Assembly: GCF_000733295.1 (NCBI RefSeq)
Contig: NZ_JPMI01000142.1
Span: forward strand, 90,634 to 154,633
Source: Archangium violaceum Cb vi76
Lineage (GTDB): Bacteria > Myxococcota > Myxococcia > Myxococcales > Myxococcaceae
Length of the DNA stretch: 64,000 nucleotides
Reading direction: 5' to 3'
The notes below the pieces were generated by a model. The model ran no database searches. It was not told the origin of the DNA and was given only the letters and a program-made list of their open reading frames with translations. Shown here piece after piece: positions 43,112 to 49,890 of this stretch (positions are counted from its first letter, which is position 1; each line of letters begins with the position of its first letter). The position numbers and the translations under genes were made by a program.

Positions 43112-44470
43112 ATGCACTGGATGAAGGGCTTCACGAAGACATCCCACGCCGTGCTCATGGGGTTGGCGCTGCTGCTCACCGCGGACAGCGCGAGGGCCGA
43201 TTGCACCTACACCATCAAGGGTAAGCTGGCCGTGCAGCATCAGCTCTCGGAGCTGGTCAATGCCTATGGCACCTCGCCGCTCAAGGGCGTGAAGGTGCAG
43301 ATCTCCGGCAAGGCGAAGGTGCTGGGCGTGTGGGGCTGGTACGCGGTCTGGGACGAGGTGACGACGAACTCGCTGGGTGAGTTCTCGTTGACGCAGAGCA
43401 AGGCCTGCTACGACCACCGCTACAAGATCGAGGTGAAGTTCCAGAGCGACGACCTGGAGGTGCGGCACGAGACGGCCACGTCCTCCACCACCAAGGTGAA
43501 GTGGTACCTCATCTTCGAGGACGAGACGGTGGATCACGGCCCCGGCACGCTGGACGTGGGCACGAGGACCTTCTCGTCCACCGGCCCACGCGACCTGAAC
43601 CTCAAGGAGGCGCGTGATCATGCCGACATCTGGGTCGCGTACCAGAAGGCCATCGAGAAGATCAACGGCTACGGTCCGGATCGCGCCTTCACCTCGCAGA
43701 TCCGCGTCAAGTTCCCGCACAACAGCGACGTGGTCTCCGACACCGTCGAGGCCAGCTACGCCAACCCGGCCACGCAGGTCATCTACATCTTCGAGAGCCA
43801 CTTCAACATCAGCACGCTCTATCACGAGCTGATGCACATCTGGGCCTACCAGCACGTGAGTGGCGAGCTGGGCCTGGCCTGGGAGCTGATGGAGAACGGC
43901 AGCACGCACGGCCTGGTGGACGAGCCCTGGGTGGCCTTCCACGAGGGTTTCGCCGAGTACGGCAGCGACAAGCTCCAGCAGCTCATCTTCGGAGAGACGC
44001 CGCGGCTGCCCTACAACCGGGAGCGGCTGACCCGAGGCATCGGCGGCACGCCCCTCACCAGCCTCAGCCTGGTGCAGCGCCACGACATGGGCTGGTGGTC
44101 GGCCTTCCACATCATGACCACGGCCGCTCTGGACGACTACACCTTCAAGACGGCGTGGACGGGCGGCACGGCATCCACCCCCACCTATCTCGTCGCGAGG
44201 GCTCCGTCGCCCATCGCCTATAGCTGCAACCCGCCAGCGCTCACCTTCGCCCAGGTGCTGAAGGTCTTCCTGGCGAACTCCACCGCCGGGTACCCCAACA
44301 ACCTCACGAAGGACGAAATGCTCGTGTCCCGCTTCTACGATCGCGCCGCGGACATCCTCACCAACCTGTCCCCCGCCGACAGCGACTCGTTCCTGGATCT
44401 GTTGAATCCGGCCGGCACCACGCAGCCCCTCAACGAGTTCTGCTCCCCCATCTTCCTCCCCTTGCCGTAG
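43112..44470 (+). CDS. Secreted HExxH (gluzincin-like) metallopeptidase
   Basis: 452 residues with a signal peptide ending at ADSARAD (about residue 30). The N-terminal ~110 residues form a beta-rich, transthyretin-like domain (GEFSLTQSKACYDHRYKIEVKF). The peptidase region has YHELMHIWAYQH (HExxH at 238-242). About 36 residues later WVAFHEGFAEYG follows, where E278 or E282 can supply the third zinc ligand, as in gluzincins with an HEGxAEY-type helix. The ATG at 43112 has GGAGAGG seven bases upstream. It stands alone and ends 13 bp from the end of the PASTA/DUF2589 operon on the other strand. I do not recognise the exact family. Confidence 0.75.
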   Translation: MHWMKGFTKTSHAVLMGLALLLTADSARADCTYTIKGKLAVQHQLSELVNAYGTSPLKGVKVQISGKAKVLGVWGWYAVWDEVTTNSLGEFSLTQSKACYDHRYKIEVKFQSDDLEVRHETATSSTTKVKWYLIFEDETVDHGPGTLDVGTRTFSSTGPRDLNLKEARDHADIWVAYQKAIEKINGYGPDRAFTSQIRVKFPHNSDVVSDTVEASYANPATQVIYIFESHFNISTLYHELMHIWAYQHVSGELGLAWELMENGSTHGLVDEPWVAFHEGFAEYGSDKLQQLIFGETPRLPYNRERLTRGIGGTPLTSLSLVQRHDMGWWSAFHIMTTAALDDYTFKTAWTGGTASTPTYLVARAPSPIAYSCNPPALTFAQVLKVFLANSTAGYPNNLTKDEMLVSRFYDRAADILTNLSPADSDSFLDLLNPAGTTQPLNEFCSPIFLPLP

Positions 44471-44483
44471 CCGGAGAGCCAGA

Positions 44484-44924
44484 CTAACGGCCCACCGAGT
44501 ACACCCCGATGGCGATGCGCCCCGAGACCTGGGGCGCACCCGCTTCGGGACGCTGCCAGCACACCCTGCCCGCCAGCTCCGCCGACACGCACGGCACCAC
44601 CGTCACCACCAGCCCCGCCCCCGCGGCCCGGGCCCGCCGCGCCGCCGCGGACCGGGTCAGACCGAGGAGCTCCGGCGTCACTGGCGCCAGGCCCGGGGGC
44701 TCCACTCCCACGAAGTACGCCCTCACCTCCCCCTCCCCGCCGGTCCGGAACGACGCGCCCGTGGCGTCCGTGGACACCCCACCCCGCAGCACCACCTCCA
44801 CCGGCCCGAGCCGGAGAGGCCCTCCCGCCAGATGCGCGTGCACCCGCTCCAGCTCGCTGGCGATCTGCGCGAGCAGCGCGTCCAGGCTCAGGGCTCCCTC
44901 CGTGTTTCCACCGTCGGCCTGCAT
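44484..44924 (-). CDS. PASTA-like protein, last gene of the DUF2589 operon
   Basis: 146 residues. After a helical N-terminal stretch and a beta part, the C-terminal ~70 residues follow the PASTA pattern: TPELLGLTRSAAARRARAAG, then VCWQRPEAGAPQVSGRIAIG with the usual VxxQxPxAGxxVxxGxxVxV layout. PASTA domains bind peptidoglycan or beta-lactams, but normally lie outside the membrane after a signal peptide or on a kinase; here there is neither. It is 4 bp after the preceding gene and is the terminal gene of the long minus-strand operon. Confidence 0.7.
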   Translation of the reverse strand: MQADGGNTEGALSLDALLAQIASELERVHAHLAGGPLRLGPVEVVLRGGVSTDATGASFRTGGEGEVRAYFVGVEPPGLAPVTPELLGLTRSAAARRARAAGAGLVVTVVPCVSAELAGRVCWQRPEAGAPQVSGRIAIGVYSVGR

Positions 44925-44928
44925 GTGG

Positions 44929-45618
44929 CTATTTCTTCTCCGGCGACTCCGGCACGGGCTCCATGGTCGTCAGGATGGGGGGCTGCCGGGTGATGGGTCC
45001 GGGGACTGGCGCCGGCTCCCAGCGCCGCTTGAGGATGAGCACCAGCTCGCCGCCCGGGGGAAGCACCGTCCCCGGCAGCGCCGAGGCACTCGCGATGACC
45101 TCCGTGTCACCCGCGTCCGTGGGGAAGCGATGGGGCACGCCCAGCGCCTGCAGCAACGCCCGCCCATCCGCCACCGTCTTGCCCACCACCGCTGGCACCA
45201 CCACCAGCGCCTCCGCCTGGGGCGAGGGCGGCACGGGCACCACCCGGAACTTCAGCCGCGACTGCGCGGACAGGCTGTAGCCGAACCGGTTGGTGTAGCT
45301 CGCGTCCATGGGCGCCCCATACATCTTCACCCGCGAGCGCCCCTGCGTCCCCTGCGTCTGCTCCTCGGCGGTGATCGACAGCGCCACGGCGATCTCCGCC
45401 TCGGCCTCCGGGATGTGGTACCACGTGGGCCGGTAGCCGATCCGCTGCAGCTCCGCCGCCAGCCCCTCGTCGGACTCGTAGATGGCGCGCAGGTGCTCCA
45501 GCGTCGCCTCGTCCAGCTCGCGTTGCGCCTGCGCCACGCTCCGCCCCACCGAGGAGATCAACGCCCCCAGCGGCGCGCTCAGTGACTCCAACTGCGGTAG
45601 ATCCTTCGGGTCCGCCAT
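44929..45618 (-). CDS. DUF2589-like protein fused to a PASTA-like domain
   Basis: 229 residues. The N-terminal ~140 follow the DUF2589 plan of the operon: LGALISSVGRSVAQAQRELD, then IGYRPTWYHIPEAEAEIAV and the final YTNRFGYSLSAQSRLKFRVVPVPPSP, the same ordered blocks as in its paralogues. The C-terminal part is PASTA-like (VVVPAVVGKTVADGRALLQALGV). A Pro-rich end with PEPKK-type sequence closes it. No signal peptide. Three-base spacing to the upstream gene. It is the clearest link in the operon between DUF2589 and PASTA modules. Confidence 0.7.
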   Translation of the reverse strand: MADPKDLPQLESLSAPLGALISSVGRSVAQAQRELDEATLEHLRAIYESDEGLAAELQRIGYRPTWYHIPEAEAEIAVALSITAEEQTQGTQGRSRVKMYGAPMDASYTNRFGYSLSAQSRLKFRVVPVPPSPQAEALVVVPAVVGKTVADGRALLQALGVPHRFPTDAGDTEVIASASALPGTVLPPGGELVLILKRRWEPAPVPGPITRQPPILTTMEPVPESPEKK

Positions 45619-45621
45619 GAC

Positions 45622-46365
45622 TCATTCCTCCGGATTGCGGCCCACGTAGACACGCACGGTGGGAGTGGTGATCTCGGTATGGGGCTCGGGCACCTGCCGC
45701 TGCACCCGGCCATGACGCTCGGGCTCTGCGACGAAGAGCGGCGTCACCTCCACGCGCAGCCCCACCGCCGCCGCCGCGCGTTGGGCCGCCGCGGGTGTCA
45801 GCCCCCGCAGGTCCGGCACGGGCCGCGCCGGAGTGCTGGCCGGGGGTGTTTCCACCGGGGCCTTCGGAGGTGGCTGCTCGAACTGGGCCTCGGCCTCCAG
45901 CGCGCCGGTGGCCGTCGTCTCCGACCACTTCACCCGCACCTGGGTGAGACTCACCTCGGTCAGCTTCGCCCTGGCCGCCTCGATCTGGACTCCCGAGGCC
46001 TTCAGCCGCGCCTCCAGGTCCACGCCGCCGGGCGCCTCGTTGTCCGCGGGAGGGGCGGGGGCCACGTACGCCCCCGCGGACACGGCGCGGATCTCCTTGC
46101 GCGTCGGCTCCAGCAGCACGAGCACGCCCAGGTCATACACGCTGCCGGTGAAGCGCACCGGATAGGCCGCCACCATGGCGCCGTCCAGCCGCAGGTGGGC
46201 GCCGAAGCTGGCCCGGCTCACGTCCATGTCGAGCACGCCGTCCTTGCTCGTCACGCCCTCGTCCCAGAGCTCGAAGGTGCCCGTCTTCGTGGGCACCCAC
46301 CACGCCGCCTTGCGGCCCGCCGCTGGAGCGCCCGTGGCCGTGACGACCTTGGCCATCACCCTCAT
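45622..46365 (-). CDS. Operon protein with C-terminal PASTA-like domain
   Basis: 247 residues. The N-terminal ~90 are beta-rich (MAKVVTATGAPAAGRKAAWWV), possibly an Ig-like/transthyretin-like module. The middle contains SLTQVRVKWSETTATGALEAEA, then a PPPKAP linker, and the end is PASTA-like: VPDLRGLTPAAAQRAAAAVG, then VRVYVGR. No signal peptide or transmembrane helix. The first base overlaps the preceding gene by four (ATGA-type), so it is translationally coupled. Its partners suggest one complex; no function is known. Confidence 0.65.
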   Translation of the reverse strand: MRVMAKVVTATGAPAAGRKAAWWVPTKTGTFELWDEGVTSKDGVLDMDVSRASFGAHLRLDGAMVAAYPVRFTGSVYDLGVLVLLEPTRKEIRAVSAGAYVAPAPPADNEAPGGVDLEARLKASGVQIEAARAKLTEVSLTQVRVKWSETTATGALEAEAQFEQPPPKAPVETPPASTPARPVPDLRGLTPAAAQRAAAAVGLRVEVTPLFVAEPERHGRVQRQVPEPHTEITTPTVRVYVGRNPEE

Positions 46366-47027
46366 GACGCCGCCTCGTAGGCCACGACGGCCATGCGCGG
46401 ACCCGCGTCCACCGTCACCACGAGCGTCTTCGCCAGCTCGCCATCCGCCAGGCGCAGGTTCGTCCGGGCCTCACCCGCCGCATCCGTGCCCACCACCGCC
46501 AGCGACACGTCCGTCGCCGCGAGGGGCGCCCGGCCGGAGAGCCGCTGCGTGCCCGCGCGATCCAGGTTGAACTCCACCTCCAGTCCCACCACCGGCTCGC
46601 CCGCGGCGTTGCGTACCCGCGCCACCACCACCGGCCGTCCGGCCGTGTCCTTCTCCATCACCGCCTCGAGCAGCGTCGCCGGGAGCCCCTCGTTGGCCGG
46701 CACCGCCACGAAGCTGCCGCGGATGACGCTGACGATGCCCGCGCTCGTCTGGGTCTGCGCCGTGTCCACCACCCGCACCGGCTTCATCTTCAGCACCTTG
46801 GCTGATACCCCCGTGCCGGAGGTCCGGGTCTCCGTCTCCACCTTCAGATCCATCCGCAGCTCGAACTCGAGCTTCGGGACGTAATAGGTGAATTGCCTCC
46901 CGGGCGCTCCCGCCGCGGACAACTGCCCCAGCTCCTGCTGCGCCTGCGCCAGCCCATCCGCCAGGTTGATCAAATACTCGTCCAGGGTCCCGAACAGATC
47001 CTGGGCCTGCGTCGTCACGTCACTCAT
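46362..47027 (-). CDS. Divergent DUF2589-like operon protein with Ig-like C-domain
   Basis: 221 residues. The N-terminus (LINLADGLAQAQQELGQLSA and FTYYVPKLEFELRMDLKVE) echoes the DUF2589 blocks of the neighbouring paralogues but is more divergent. The C-terminal ~100 resemble a bacterial Ig-like/Big domain (VVVARVRNAAGEPVVGLEVEF, then GTDAAGEARTNLRLADG), typical of surface proteins. The start at 47027 overlaps the end of the upstream gene by 8 bp. No signal peptide. It could be a structural subunit of the proposed assembly. Confidence 0.6.
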   Translation of the reverse strand: MSDVTTQAQDLFGTLDEYLINLADGLAQAQQELGQLSAAGAPGRQFTYYVPKLEFELRMDLKVETETRTSGTGVSAKVLKMKPVRVVDTAQTQTSAGIVSVIRGSFVAVPANEGLPATLLEAVMEKDTAGRPVVVARVRNAAGEPVVGLEVEFNLDRAGTQRLSGRAPLAATDVSLAVVGTDAAGEARTNLRLADGELAKTLVVTVDAGPRMAVVAYEAAS

Positions 47028-48039
47028 CCATCGCTCCTCGGCCACGCCGGGTCCGGGTGCTCACGTCGTCCCGCGTGCCGCCATCCATGTCCATGCCGTC
47101 CACGTCCATCCCCTCCATGTCCATGCCGTCCATGTCCATCCCCTCCATGGCCATGAGCGTGTCCATGTCCATGCCCGCCATCTTCAGGCCCCGCTCCATC
47201 AGCGCATCCACGTCCATCGAGCTCGGGTCCAGTCCGCCACCACCCCCACCGGACAGACCCCGCCGTGACAACTGCCCGCGCACGAACGACTCCACGCCCG
47301 CCCGCACACCGCTGGGGAGCTGCATTCCCGTGCCCTTCCCCATCGTCAGCGGCAGACGGGGCCTGGCATGCGCCGCCTCCACCGCGCCGCGCACCTGGCG
47401 CAGCCGCTCTTCCGGGAGTTTCGGCCGGCCGCCCGTGCCCGCGTTCGTCTGCATCAACCGCTCCGCCAGCCTCACCGCCAACCGCATCCGCTCCTGCGCC
47501 TTGCGTGCCTGCTCCTGACGCTTCGCCGCCTCCCGTGCCTGCTTGCGCCGCTGCGTCCGCCCCGACTCCACCCGCCGCCGCCGCAGCTCCTCCACCCGCT
47601 CGGCCTCCTCGCGCTCCACCCTCCGCCGCGCGTACAGCTTCTGCTCCAGCAGCCGTTGCGCCGTCTCCCGCTCGTGCTGCCGCCGATCGGCGATGCGCGT
47701 CTCCGGCGTGTGCTCCACCACCGGAAACTGCTTCGCCAGCCGCGCGTCCACCGGCGCATCCTCCACGCCGAGCAGCGCGTTCATCTTCCCCTCGAGCTGC
47801 CGGCGCTCCCGCAGCAGCTCCGCCAGCTCCGGGTCCGTGCCGGCCACCGCCTCCAGCGACAGGCGTGGCAGCGCGTCCAGAGCCAGCGGCTCCTGCTCCG
47901 GTGTGGACTCCGGCGAGGCTCCCGTCACCGAGGACGTGGGGGGGCCCTGGGGCGCAGGCGGACCGGACGCGGCCTCCGGCTCCGCTCCTGTCCCCTGCTC
48001 CTCCTCGTCGAGCAGATCCTCCCAGCGGACGTGCGACAT
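47020..48039 (-). CDS. Charged coiled-coil protein with a Met-Asp repeat tail
   Basis: 339 residues. After an acidic, low-complexity start, residues ~65-205 are a long Arg/Glu/Gln/Ala coiled coil (HERETAQRLLEQKLYARRRV, EEAERVEELRRRRVESG). The C-terminus carries about eight short units of the type GMDMDGMDMEGMDVDG (about 285-320) encoded by a 15-bp tandem repeat, followed by RTRRGRGAMDE. It has no signal peptide. Function is unknown; a scaffold or tether is a guess from the coiled coil and its place in the middle of the operon. A Met/Asp-rich tail can bind metal ions, but I see no known family. Confidence 0.7.
   Translation of the reverse strand: MSHVRWEDLLDEEEQGTGAEPEAASGPPAPQGPPTSSVTGASPESTPEQEPLALDALPRLSLEAVAGTDPELAELLRERRQLEGKMNALLGVEDAPVDARLAKQFPVVEHTPETRIADRRQHERETAQRLLEQKLYARRRVEREEAERVEELRRRRVESGRTQRRKQAREAAKRQEQARKAQERMRLAVRLAERLMQTNAGTGGRPKLPEERLRQVRGAVEAAHARPRLPLTMGKGTGMQLPSGVRAGVESFVRGQLSRRGLSGGGGGGLDPSSMDVDALMERGLKMAGMDMDTLMAMEGMDMDGMDMEGMDVDGMDMDGGTRDDVSTRTRRGRGAMDE
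47084..47158. repeat. 15-bp tandem repeat (five units)
   Basis: Five consecutive 15-bp units of the form TCCATGTCCATGCCG or TCCATGTCCATCCCC (plus-strand sense), the last ending TCCATGGCCATGAGC. They lie inside the coiled-coil protein gene and encode its Met-Asp-rich tail. Such repeats expand or contract by slippage, so copy number may vary between strains. Confidence 0.8.
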
Positions 48040-48051
48040 GAGCCGGGCTCG

Positions 48052-48660
48052 TCAGCCGACGTTGGCGGCCGCGTCGTTCACCCGCGTGCCGATGTCGGAG
48101 CTCGACTCCGTCGTCCCCTTGAGATTCTTGGCGATCTCCGAGGCGATCTGTTGCAGGGCCGCTGGGGGCGGAATGGGCACCAGCTTGGTGCGGATGAGGC
48201 TCGAGCCCTCGGCGCTGTAGCTGTACTTCTGCGAGTGCTTCGCCGTCACCGTGGTGACGTGGCTCTTGTGCCCCTTCACCAGCGTGGTGAGGATGCCCTT
48301 GTCGCGGTCCACCTTCCGGTCCCGGGTGGTGGTGGTCTGCTCGTCCGACTCGTGCATGGAGATCTCCATCTTCACCTCGATGATGGTCTCCACGAATTGG
48401 TAGAAGCTGGGCGAGAAGCCCAGCAGCAGCAGGGGGTACTCGGTGTTGCCGAGCTTCACGAAGCCGCCCGCGTCGCGCACGGCGGCGCCGTTCTCGTCGA
48501 TGCGGTAGCCGGCCATGAGCTGGGCGATCTTCAACGAGGAGCTATCCAGCGCGTACTGCGCATCCGCGATGGCCAGGCCGAGGTTGCGCACCATCTCCCC
48601 GAAGGGGACGTTGAGCAGCTCCTGGCCGATGCTGTCCCTGGGAGGCGTGGTCGTGGGCAT
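48052..48660 (-). CDS. DUF2589 protein, paralogue C
   Basis: 202 residues. It shows the full family plan: N-terminal GQELLNVPFGEMVRNLGLAI and ADAQYALDSSSLKIAQLMAG, middle LLLLGFSPSFYQFVETIIEV, and C-terminal KYSYSAEGSSLIRTKLVPIP (a PPP-containing end). Compared with paralogue B it has a shorter spacer and a lower-complexity tail (SSSDIGTRVNDAAANVG). DUF2589 is a family of unknown function. Spacings of 18 bp to the gene before and 12 bp to the next fit one operon. No signal peptide or membrane helix. Confidence 0.75.
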   Translation of the reverse strand: MPTTTPPRDSIGQELLNVPFGEMVRNLGLAIADAQYALDSSSLKIAQLMAGYRIDENGAAVRDAGGFVKLGNTEYPLLLLGFSPSFYQFVETIIEVKMEISMHESDEQTTTTRDRKVDRDKGILTTLVKGHKSHVTTVTAKHSQKYSYSAEGSSLIRTKLVPIPPPAALQQIASEIAKNLKGTTESSSDIGTRVNDAAANVG

Positions 48661-48678
48661 GATCTGACTCCCGGGGGA

Positions 48679-49296
48679 TTACTTGGTGGGCGTGACGGTG
48701 GACGAGGACGACTCGGCGGCCGCGCGCTTCTGCGCCATGACGTCGCGGATGCGCTCCTCGAGGATGGCCGGCGGCGGCACGGGGACGAGCTTGGTGCGCA
48801 GCAGGCTGGAGCCCTCGGCGCTGTAGTCGTACTTGCGCGTGTAGGAGGCATCCACGGTGCTCACCACGGCCTGCACCGTACCGGGACGCTTGAAGAGGGT
48901 GCGCAGGCCGGTGGCGGCGTTGCGCGTCGTCTGCGTCTTGGAGGAGATGGACGAGGTGGTGCTCTCCGTCATCTTCACGGCGATCTTCACTTCGATGATG
49001 GTGTCGACGAACTGGTAGAAGGTGGGGTTGAAGCCCAGCGCCATCATCGACGTCTGCTCACCGGCGAAGTTGACGGTGGTGCTCACCTTCTGGGGCACCT
49101 GCTTGCCGGTGGAGGGGTCCTTCTCCGTGAGCACGTTGCCGTCGGCGTCGCGCAGCAGCGCCTCGCCGCTCATCATCTCGGCGACGAGCATGCTGCTCTT
49201 GTCCAGCTCGAGCTGGGCGTCGGCGATGGCGAGCGCCATCTCCCGAATCATGTCCCCCATGGGGACGTTCAACAGTTCCTGGCCGATGTCTCGCAT
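48679..49296 (-). CDS. DUF2589 protein, paralogue B
   Basis: 205 residues. It is the most canonical of the set: GQELLNVPMGDMIREMALAI, ADAQLELDKSSMLVAEMMSG, MALGFNPTFYQFVDTIIEV, and YTRKYDYSAEGSSLLRTKLV (then a PVPPP end). The spacer between the second and third blocks contains an N-terminal-like acidic loop (DADGNVLTEKDPSTGKQV). No signal peptide. The similarity to paralogue C is about the level of a recent duplication. Function unknown. Confidence 0.8.
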   Translation of the reverse strand: MRDIGQELLNVPMGDMIREMALAIADAQLELDKSSMLVAEMMSGEALLRDADGNVLTEKDPSTGKQVPQKVSTTVNFAGEQTSMMALGFNPTFYQFVDTIIEVKIAVKMTESTTSSISSKTQTTRNAATGLRTLFKRPGTVQAVVSTVDASYTRKYDYSAEGSSLLRTKLVPVPPPAILEERIRDVMAQKRAAAESSSSTVTPTK

Positions 49297-49317
49297 GGAT
49301 TGCTTCCTGGAAGGTTT

Positions 49318-49881
49318 CTAGGCGGAGGTGGAGCCGCCGGAAGAGGTGGAACCGGAGGAGGTGGTGGAACCGCCGGAGGAGGAGGAACCCGAGGAGGCCG
49401 GGGCCGGCGAGGCCTCCTGGGAGGCGGCGATCTCATTGAGCAGTTGGTGGAGCCGCGCGGGTGGAGGCAGCGACACCAGGCGCGCGGCGATGGAGCTGGA
49501 GCCCTGCACCTCGAAACCATACTTGCGGCTGTACTCGGCGTTCACCGAGGCGGAGAAGATGCCCGCGTACCCGCCGGACGCGGAGGCCCCCACGGAGAAC
49601 TCGGTGGACTCGCGGATGGTGAAGGTGAGCTTGGCCTCGAGGGTGGCCTCGGAGAAGGCATAGAAGGAAGGAGTGAAGCCCAGCCCCAGCAGGCTGCGCA
49701 TCCTTCCGTCGCCGAGATCCACGTTGGGCTCGGCCATGCGCTGGGCGATGGTGAGCGAGTTGACGTCGAGCGCCTGTTGGGCCTCGGCCACCGCGAGCCC
49801 GAGCCTCCGGACGAGGTCGGGCAGCGGCGTGTCGAGCACCGTCATCAGCGCCCGTTGTCCCTGGGTGGTGTTGTTGGGCAT
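49318..49881 (-). CDS. DUF2589 protein, paralogue A
   Basis: 187 residues. It keeps LPDLVRRLGLAVAEAQQALD and LGLGFTPSFYAFSEATLEAK, but the middle is Gly/Ser/Ala-rich (FSVGASASGGYAGIFSASVN). It ends with the YSRKYGFEVQGSSSIAARLV block and a long low-complexity Ser/Gly/Thr tail (SSGSSSSGGSTTSSGSTSSG). The tail looks like a flexible linker, or a site for modification or assembly. No signal peptide. It lies 9 bp downstream of the OmpA-containing gene. Confidence 0.75.
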   Translation of the reverse strand: MPNNTTQGQRALMTVLDTPLPDLVRRLGLAVAEAQQALDVNSLTIAQRMAEPNVDLGDGRMRSLLGLGFTPSFYAFSEATLEAKLTFTIRESTEFSVGASASGGYAGIFSASVNAEYSRKYGFEVQGSSSIAARLVSLPPPARLHQLLNEIAASQEASPAPASSGSSSSGGSTTSSGSTSSGGSTSA

Positions 49882-49890
49882 GGAGGCTCC

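Noticed and set aside
47084..47158. CRISPR-like array
   Set aside because: The 15-bp units are directly abutting, lack spacers and are in frame with a coding repeat.
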